From the NCBI GenBank assembly GCA_947643665.1, contig CANRWW010000005.1, forward strand, positions 19,878-83,877: DNA of 64,000 nt, given 5' to 3'. The DNA is from an uncultured Porphyromonadaceae bacterium. GTDB lineage: Bacteria > Bacteroidota > Bacteroidia > Bacteroidales > Muribaculaceae. Shown here piece after piece: positions 57,885 through 64,000 of the stretch. The notes under the pieces are model-generated. The model worked only from the letters and a program-made list of their open reading frames with translations, ran no database searches and was not told the origin of the DNA. The position numbers and the translations under genes are program-made. The first letter of the stretch is position 1; every line of letters begins with the position of its first letter.

Positions 57885-58481
57885 ATGGAAGCGACGGATT
57901 ATTGTTTTTCATTTTTTCGTAAGCCCATCCAGAACATTGAGCCGTTAAGGGCAATAGGCATTGTGGATGTGTACCGATATGTGGTTGGCCATTATGCCCA
58001 ACCACAAACGGAAACTCTGCGTTCAATGACTTCTCTTGCGGATGTCAAAAAATATAAGGCTTCTCACTTTGACTATTGCACTTTCTCCGGTCTTTTCCGC
58101 AAGCGGAATGAAAAGGAACTGATAATGCACTCAGGACTGATGTGTCTGGATTTTGACCATGTAGAGAATATGGATGAAGTGAAGCAACAGATTCTCAATC
58201 ACGAATATTTTGATACGGAACTGCTGTTCACCAGCCCTTCAGGAAATGGATTGAAGTGGATTATACCTGTGGATTTGAAAGGATGGGAACATTCACGCTT
58301 TTTCATGGCTGTTGCCAACTGCATCCGTGCTACCGGGTTGCCAAAGGTGGATATGTCGGGGAGCGATGTGGCGCGCGCATGTTTCCTGCCATACGACCCA
58401 CAAGCATATATTAACCCTAAATACAACGAGTATGTCAAAGAAAATATTTTCCGCCCAAGATTGGGAGAATGTCCCTTTTGA
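57885..58481 (+). CDS. VirE N-terminal / BT4734-like protein
   Basis: LMCLDFDHVENMDEVKQQI..FTSPSGNGLKWIIPV..SGSDVARACFLPYDP; primase-associated family in Bacteroides elements; ATG 57885 preferred over TTG 57855. Confidence 0.75.
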   Translation: MEATDYCFSFFRKPIQNIEPLRAIGIVDVYRYVVGHYAQPQTETLRSMTSLADVKKYKASHFDYCTFSGLFRKRNEKELIMHSGLMCLDFDHVENMDEVKQQILNHEYFDTELLFTSPSGNGLKWIIPVDLKGWEHSRFFMAVANCIRATGLPKVDMSGSDVARACFLPYDPQAYINPKYNEYVKENIFRPRLGECPF

Positions 58482-60249
58482 GAATAGTGTTCCAACATCT
58501 CCTAATTTACTTCCGGCTCCAAATTCCACCTCTAATAATAAAGAGGAAGAAATAGAACGTATCATTTGCGAAATAGAACAACGTGCCGTTGACATCGCAC
58601 CTGAATACAAGGATTGGGTGGAATTGGGCTTTGCCTTGATTGACGGATTCGGTGAAAACGGAAGAGAATATTACCATCGTATCAGCTGCTTCCATCCAGA
58701 CTATCAAAGGGAAGAAACAGACAAGCAATATACCCGTTGCCTGCAAGCCAAAGGACAAGGTATAACAATCCGTTCGTTTTTTCATTTGGCTGGTCAGGCA
58801 GGTATTCCGCTAAGTTCGGCAGGAGAACAGGATTTATCCATTTTGCCAAATAACCAAAATGGCAAAACGGGCAAATGGATAAAATCGGCAGATGAGCTTC
58901 CTGCATTTCCCGAATGTGTGTTCGAGCAACTGCCGCCTTTTTTATGTGAAGTTGTCGGTAACTCCATTTCGGAGGACGACCGCAATACCATTCTGATAGG
59001 AGCGATAGTATGTCTGTCGGTTTGCTTCCATAATGTCTGTGGTGTGTATGACGAGCGTATTGTTTATCCCAATCTTTACTTGTTTGTCGTGGCTGATGCC
59101 GGAATGGGCAAAGGAGCGTTGACTTTATGCCGTGAGTTGGTGGCTCCCATTAACCGTAATCTGCATGAGCTTTCGCAACGAATGGAGCAGGAATACAAGG
59201 AAGCGATGAACACCTATATCAAAAGCAAGAAGTCGGACGGTGCAGCTATGCCGACTGAGCCGCCTATGCGTATGCTTATCATCCCGGCCAATAGTAGCGC
59301 AAGTTCCTTGTTGAAGATATTGGGCGATAATGACGGTGTCGGGCTGTTATTCGAATCTGAAGGTGACACGTTAAGCCAGACATTGAAGTCGGATTACGGC
59401 AACTATTCCGATGTGCTGCGCAAGGCGTTCCACCATGAGCTGGTCAGTCTGAGCCGACGCAAGGACAGGGAATATTGCGAAGTCAGCAATCCGAGGGTGT
59501 CTGTAGCGTTGGCCGGAACGCCCGAACAGGTAAGACGGTTGATACCCGATGCGGAGAACGGACTGATGAGCCGATTCTGTTTTTACATCATCCGTTTTAA
59601 GCGTGGTATCAGAAATGTGTTTGCCACAAGCGACATTTCCCAATCCAAGAATACCATGTTCCGTATATTGGGCGACCGCTTCTGTCATCTGCATGAAGAG
59701 TTCGTGAATCATGGCAGCTATTCATTTTCCCTTCCCTCTGCTTTGCAGGAACAGTTCATCGAATACCTTAGTCGGGTGAATGAAGAATGTTGTGACGAAG
59801 TGGACAACAGGATGCAGGGCATAGTCAGACGGATGGGACTGATTGCTTACCGCATCATGATGGTACTGACCGCTGTCCGCCATTTGGAGAACGTGTACAA
59901 TGTGCAAGCGGATTCCAATGGCATTATCCAATTGGTTTGCCAAGAGTCCGACTATTTCGTCGCCATGAATATTTGCGATACATTGCTCTATCATGCCGTC
60001 TTTATCTATCGGAATCTTTCAGGAAATCAGAGCAAACAGACTTCTTCCGCTTTACAGGAAACAGGTGCTGTAGCACGGAGGAACACCCTTTATAAGATGT
60101 TGCCTGAAACCTTCACGAAGAAGGATTACGATGCGGCTGTTTTAGCTTTGGGTGAGAACGGCAGTACGGCTGCCAAGTGGATAGAAGCCTTCATCAGAAG
60201 CGGCAAATTGCGTCGGATTGAACAAGGTAAATATCGGAAGATTTTTTGA
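58432..60249 (+). CDS. DUF3987-domain protein (helicase/primase-like)
   Basis: VVADAGMGKGALTLCRELVAPI Walker-A-like; SLSRRKDREYCEVSNPRVSVALAGTPEQVRRL; ATG 58432 preferred. Confidence 0.8.
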   Translation: MSKKIFSAQDWENVPFENSVPTSPNLLPAPNSTSNNKEEEIERIICEIEQRAVDIAPEYKDWVELGFALIDGFGENGREYYHRISCFHPDYQREETDKQYTRCLQAKGQGITIRSFFHLAGQAGIPLSSAGEQDLSILPNNQNGKTGKWIKSADELPAFPECVFEQLPPFLCEVVGNSISEDDRNTILIGAIVCLSVCFHNVCGVYDERIVYPNLYLFVVADAGMGKGALTLCRELVAPINRNLHELSQRMEQEYKEAMNTYIKSKKSDGAAMPTEPPMRMLIIPANSSASSLLKILGDNDGVGLLFESEGDTLSQTLKSDYGNYSDVLRKAFHHELVSLSRRKDREYCEVSNPRVSVALAGTPEQVRRLIPDAENGLMSRFCFYIIRFKRGIRNVFATSDISQSKNTMFRILGDRFCHLHEEFVNHGSYSFSLPSALQEQFIEYLSRVNEECCDEVDNRMQGIVRRMGLIAYRIMMVLTAVRHLENVYNVQADSNGIIQLVCQESDYFVAMNICDTLLYHAVFIYRNLSGNQSKQTSSALQETGAVARRNTLYKMLPETFTKKDYDAAVLALGENGSTAAKWIEAFIRSGKLRRIEQGKYRKIF

Positions 60250-60311
60250 GTGGCCAGTTTGTGTTTTAGTGTCACTAAAACCTATGAGGCAAGCGGCACA
60301 ACTGCCCACTC
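60248..60311. promoter_or_regulatory. Candidate oriT: nested inverted repeats immediately upstream of mobC
   Basis: Outer arms GAGTGGCCAGTTTGTG / CACAACTGCCCACTC; inner GTTTTAGTG-T-CACTAAAAC (60263-60281). Confidence 0.55.
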
Positions 60312-60344
60312 AAAATACTCAAAAAATCAATATCAACAAACAGT

Positions 60345-60719
60345 ATGAATACAGAAAATAAAAAGCCCGGAGGTCGCCCGAAGCTGGCGAGTTACCAGAA
60401 GCGCACGAGATGTTTTCGCATCATGTTCAATGAGAGCGACTACATTTATATTCAGTCAAAGGCGGAACAAGCCGGACTGTCTGTCAATGAATTTTGCCAT
60501 CAGGCGGCAATGGGTTGTGAGGTAAGCCAACGTATCAGCCCGGAAATGGCTTCTGCCATCCGTGACTTGTCCGGCATAGCCAATAATGTCAATCAGATTG
60601 CCCATCAGATGCACATTCATGGATTGGAAGTAGTCAAGCAGCATTGTATTACCATCATTACTGAAATCAGCAGAATTATTGCACAGATAAAAAACGACAG
60701 CCATGATAGCGAACATTAA
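60345..60719 (+). CDS. mobC: Mobilization relaxosome protein MobC-like
   Basis: RTRCFRIMFNESDYIYIQSKAEQAGLSVNEFCHQAAMG; LSGIANNVNQIAHQMHI. Confidence 0.85.
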   Translation: MNTENKKPGGRPKLASYQKRTRCFRIMFNESDYIYIQSKAEQAGLSVNEFCHQAAMGCEVSQRISPEMASAIRDLSGIANNVNQIAHQMHIHGLEVVKQHCITIITEISRIIAQIKNDSHDSEH

Positions 60720-61602
60720 AACGAGAGTGGACTTCGGAGGCATCGTGAACTATGCCAATGACCAAAAGAATAAGAAGAAGAGTGCTACGCTGTTGGCACA
60801 TGAGGGCGTTTGTACTGTCAGTAATAAGACTATTGCGGACTCTTTCCAGATACAGGCATCCATGCGTCCGAAAGTGAAAAGTCCTGTCAAGCACGTTTCT
60901 TTGGCCTTCTCACCGCAAGATGCGGCTCGTTTTCCCAACGATGAAAAAGGGGATGCGCTCATGATGGAGATTGCCCGGAAATGGATGGAACGGATGGGGA
61001 TTCGCAACACGCAATATATCATAACCCGTCACCATGACACCAAGCATCCCCATTGCCATTTGGTGTTTAACCGGATAGACAACAACGGCAATCTCATTTC
61101 CGACAGTAACGAAAGAATACGCAGCACGAAAGTATGCCGTGCGCTGACGGAAGAATATGGCCTTTACCTTGCACCGAAGAATAGTAAGGCGAGAAATAAA
61201 AACAGGTTGCGGCCTCACCAATTACGGAAACTCAATCTCCGTTCCGCAACTTTGGATGCATTGGCAGAATCCCATTCATGGAAAGATTTTCTGTCTGCAT
61301 TGAAAGTTCGGAATATAGACATCCGTTTTAACCGAAGTCAAGCGTCAGACGAAGTGCATGGTGTTTCTTTCAGTCAAGACGGTATCAGTTTGGCAGGTTC
61401 TACGCTTGACCGTGACTTGAGTTTTAACAGCCTTTGCACGACATTGGGTAGCTTAACGGAGGAACTGTTACTTCAACCTCATCAGGCCATCATTTCCAGT
61501 GCTGGTGGAGGAACAAGCAACAGCCTTGGATGGCGTGATGAAAAAGACAAGAACAGCCCAAAGAGTGAACCTTTTTATAAACCCCTTAAACGTGGAAGAT
61601 GA
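60703..61602 (+). CDS. Relaxase/mobilization nuclease
   Basis: YIITRHHDTKHPHCHLVFNRIDNNG histidine motif; downstream of and overlapping mobC. Confidence 0.9.
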   Translation: MIANIKTRVDFGGIVNYANDQKNKKKSATLLAHEGVCTVSNKTIADSFQIQASMRPKVKSPVKHVSLAFSPQDAARFPNDEKGDALMMEIARKWMERMGIRNTQYIITRHHDTKHPHCHLVFNRIDNNGNLISDSNERIRSTKVCRALTEEYGLYLAPKNSKARNKNRLRPHQLRKLNLRSATLDALAESHSWKDFLSALKVRNIDIRFNRSQASDEVHGVSFSQDGISLAGSTLDRDLSFNSLCTTLGSLTEELLLQPHQAIISSAGGGTSNSLGWRDEKDKNSPKSEPFYKPLKRGR

Positions 61603-62249
61603 TGAAAGAAGATGTTATAGCCGCAAATCTCGCAAATTTGCGTCAAAGTATGAATGAATTGAAGGAAACCGTCAATAAATTGAATGTCGGTTCTCAAAAT
61701 CATGAACAGGCTGCACAATCACTCGTTGACGAACGGACTGTTTACAACAGTGTGGCAAAAAGTTTCTGTAACTGCTGGAACGATGCCTTGTCAATATTGA
61801 AGAAATCTGTGAGAAAAGAACAACCGGATAAGCTCCCTTTCTCTATATGGATTCCCAAACTGATAGACTTGCTTAAACGGAAGTTCAACCTGATAGACTA
61901 TCTCTATATTCATGTTTGCGATTACAATACGAACCGTTTGAAGATTGAAGCCAATACGGAGAGAATACTTGAACGGCAGGATGAAATACTTGCCAGAGTC
62001 AATGAACTAAGGTGTCCGCCGACCATCATTCCGCCCAACGTCAACGGTCTGTTCTTGCGTGGTTATCACTTCAAACTTCGTTATGTGATAATTGTTGTCA
62101 TTATCATTCTTGCGTGGGCTGTGGCGGCTTCACTCAGCAGCATGAAATATAAAGAGGAAGCATTTGCGTATTATTCGATGTATCGGGCGGTAAAGGAGCA
62201 ACATCAGTCTTTTGTTGAAAAGTTGGTAATTACGAAAGAAGATGATTAG
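61599..62249 (+). CDS. Mobilization accessory protein with one TM helix
   Basis: Coiled-coil N-terminus; TM YVIIVVIIILAWAVAASL; start overlaps relaxase stop. Confidence 0.55.
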   Translation: MMKEDVIAANLANLRQSMNELKETVNKLNVGSQNHEQAAQSLVDERTVYNSVAKSFCNCWNDALSILKKSVRKEQPDKLPFSIWIPKLIDLLKRKFNLIDYLYIHVCDYNTNRLKIEANTERILERQDEILARVNELRCPPTIIPPNVNGLFLRGYHFKLRYVIIVVIIILAWAVAASLSSMKYKEEAFAYYSMYRAVKEQHQSFVEKLVITKEDD

Positions 62250-62292
62250 CATATTGCTCTATATTTCATAATACTATTGCTTGCTTTAATAT

Positions 62293-62321
62293 CCCTTTGC
62301 TCTCTTATGAGTTGCAAAGGG
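62293..62321 (+). terminator. Hairpin between mobilization genes and invertase
   Basis: CCCTTTGC/GCAAAGGG. Confidence 0.55.
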
Positions 62322-62357
62322 CTTCTATATTATATAAGTAATTAAATTCTAAAAATT

Positions 62358-62963
62358 ATGATTTACGGATATATTAGAGTAAGCAGCGATAAACAGACTG
62401 TAGAGAATCAGCGTTTTGAGATAAACAATTTCTGTGAACGTAATAAATTGGTGATTGACGGCTGGATTGAGGAAACCATAAGTGGAACAAAATCGTACAA
62501 CAAACGAGAGTTGGGCAAATTGTTGAAGCGTGTGCAAAAGGATGATCTAATCATCTGTGCCGAGTTATCTCGTTTGGGGCGTAATCTTTTTATGATTATG
62601 GAGATTTTGAATATTTGCATGACAAAAGAATGCAGAGTATGGACTATAAAGGATAATTATCGATTGGGAGAAGACATACAAAGTAAAGTACTTGCCTTTG
62701 CTTTCGGTTTATCTGCTGAGATTGAACGCAACTTAATCAGCCAGAGGACAAAGGAGGCTTTGGCTAGAAAGAAAGCGGAGGGCATTACATTGGGACGTCC
62801 AAAAGGTAGGAAAAGTTCACCTGAGAAATATAAATTGCATGGGAAAGAAAATCTTATAAATGAACTTTTGAAAGCCAATGTGTCAAAACGCAAGATTGCT
62901 AAAATTTGTAAGGTTGATAGAAATACACTCGACCGCTTTATTAAGCAATTCTTGACAGAATGA
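62358..62963 (+). CDS. Serine-type DNA invertase, Mpi-like family
   Basis: GYIRVSSDKQTVENQRFEINNFCERNKL; ELSRLGRNLFMIMEILNICMTKECRVWTIKDNYRLGEDIQSKVLAFAFGLSAEIERNLISQRTKEAL; C-term HTH SKRKIAKICKVDRNTLDRFI. Confidence 0.92.
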   Translation: MIYGYIRVSSDKQTVENQRFEINNFCERNKLVIDGWIEETISGTKSYNKRELGKLLKRVQKDDLIICAELSRLGRNLFMIMEILNICMTKECRVWTIKDNYRLGEDIQSKVLAFAFGLSAEIERNLISQRTKEALARKKAEGITLGRPKGRKSSPEKYKLHGKENLINELLKANVSKRKIAKICKVDRNTLDRFIKQFLTE

Positions 62964-63575
62964 AAAGGAGCGATTCTGCGTGGCAGGGATATAAAGAGGT
63001 ATGGATATGACTGGGCTGGTTTATACCTTATTGCAACTTTTCCCTCACGCCATTATGACATAGAAATGTTTCCAGCTGTAAAAAAACATCTTCTATCTTT
63101 TGGTATTGAGCGACTGGAACAGACCGGAAAGACACACATAGTTAATGGAGAGAAAGTAAAAGCGCGCAAAAAAACTAGCAACAAATGGTTTGAAACTCAA
63201 GATAGTATCAGCTATTGGGACTTATTTTATAAGCCAAAAATATGTTGGAAAGCTATTGGAAGGAAATTGGCATTTTCATTGGTTGATGGTGGAATCTTTT
63301 TAACAGCACCTGCGAGTTTTATTTCGGCAGGAGAATCCAATGAGATAATATTATCATACTTATGCAGTAAAGTTGGCACATACTACATTTACAAGAATAG
63401 CGATACAACAGGCGCAGGAGATATTATGCTAAATATTCAGTCTCTTATAAAATTTCCTGTTCCACTAAACACAAATGTGAATATTAATGCGTCTGATGAT
63501 GAAATAGACAAGGATATTTTTACATCATATGGATTTACTAAAGATGAAATTTTATATATAAATAGTCAAATATAA
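62964..63575 (+). pseudogene. Headless C-terminal specificity domain (TaqI/Eco57I-like target recognition cassette)
   Basis: Open from the invertase stop codon: KGAILRGRDIKRYGYDWAGLYLIATFPSRHYDIEMFPAVKKHL...YWDLFYKPKICWKAIGRKLAFSLVDGGIFLTAPASFI...IKFPVP; no start codon before 63066 and no methyltransferase domain. Confidence 0.75.
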
Positions 63576-63580
63576 AATAT

Positions 63581-63610
63581 ACAGTCGGTAGAAATAAATT
63601 TACCGACCGT
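63581..63610. terminator. Bidirectional terminator between tail-to-tail cassettes
   Basis: ACAGTCGGTA/TACCGACCGT (9 of 10 pair) flanked by AT-rich sequence. Confidence 0.6.
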
Positions 63611-63619
63611 ATTTTATTA

Positions 63620-63994
63620 CTATATCAAATGTTCTATGTGATTTATTTCCAAATTATTAAATCCATATATTTGATAAACAATTTCATTTATAAAAGTATC
63701 ATAATCAGAGCGATCTTTAAAGCATTTCTGTACATATTCAATAAGTTCATCTTTTCTTTTATCCTCAATTATAGGAATGGGAAATTTTGATATATATTGA
63801 GCCAACATACGGAATTGCCTTTCTTGCAACTGGGTTACATATAGCCTTGCAATAATACGCCCTACAGATGAATTTAAGATGCCTAAAACGTAACGAATAT
63901 CAATTGTATCACTACACATTATATACGCAGTATTCAGTACAATAGAACATGTGTGTCCACTAAAAATTGTGGACGGTTTATATAAGTTTAACAA
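63620..63994 (-). pseudogene. Second truncated specificity-domain cassette, opposite orientation
   Basis: LYKPSTIFSGHTCSIV...DIRYVLGILNSSVGRIIARLYVTQLQERQFRMLAQYISKFPIPIIEDKRKDELIEYVQ...IYGFNNLEINHIEHLI*; in-frame TAA at 63997-63995 just upstream. Confidence 0.65.
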
Positions 63995-64000
63995 TTAAAC

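Larger units (their letters stand above)
55260..64000. mobile_element. Left portion of an integrative mobilizable element (integrase + mob genes + cargo), left boundary approximate, right end outside window
   Basis: Integrase, Xis-like, VirE_N/DUF3987, MobC, relaxase and serine invertase genes in a row after dnaK; no host-like genes between. Confidence 0.75.

Noticed and set aside
63066-63575. Possible complete small gene starting at ATG 63066
   Set aside because: The homologous-looking reading frame extends upstream to the invertase stop (62964) and carries the LRGRDIKRY motif there; the ATG is internal to the domain.
1-64000. CRISPR arrays, tRNA and rRNA genes
   Set aside because: No regularly spaced repeat-spacer pattern and no cloverleaf or rRNA stretches were recognised by eye; a tRNAscan/Rfam run would be decisive.

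Overview
The window is a Bacteroidales-type chromosome segment (Muribaculaceae/Bacteroides-like; this lineage is inferred from gene content, not searched). It is followed from about 55.2 kb by the left part of an integrative mobilizable element that runs off the right edge. Core part (1-55.2 kb): rprY-type two-component regulator, BSP-type peptidase, GH13 amylase, BrkB/YihY, RidA, PagL-like deacylase plus lipoprotein, a DnaQ-exonuclease/ispH/cmk/porQ cluster, dapF-dapL, GSIII glnN, an amidophosphoribosyltransferase, LRR protein, ABC-F, 5-FCL, S41 protease, dCMP deaminase, DsbD-alpha-like protein plus DsbD, mazG, topB, HU and HU-TM-LysM genes, a complete moxR-DUF58-bat operon, USP, two GT2 enzymes, glmS, two chromate-transporter genes, folC, GH27 alpha-galactosidase, an ECF sigma factor and dnaK. 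Element (about 55.2-64 kb): zinc-ribbon/double-HTH protein, tyrosine integrase, HTH protein, VirE_N-like and DUF3987 proteins, a candidate oriT, mobC, relaxase, a membrane accessory protein, and an Mpi-like serine DNA invertase. Immediately after the invertase stop codon lies a headless DNA-recognition (TaqI/Eco57I-type specificity) cassette, which faces a second truncated specificity cassette tail-to-tail. The most promising unusual system is this mobile invertase plus promoterless, headless specificity cassettes: a possible recognition-switching restriction-modification or BREX-like locus whose expressed methyltransferase would lie beyond the right edge. Other leads are the candidate oriT, a structured glmS leader, a sigma54-like motif upstream of dnaK, and several long hairpins without U-tracts. 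Everything was read by eye; no searches or structure predictions were run.
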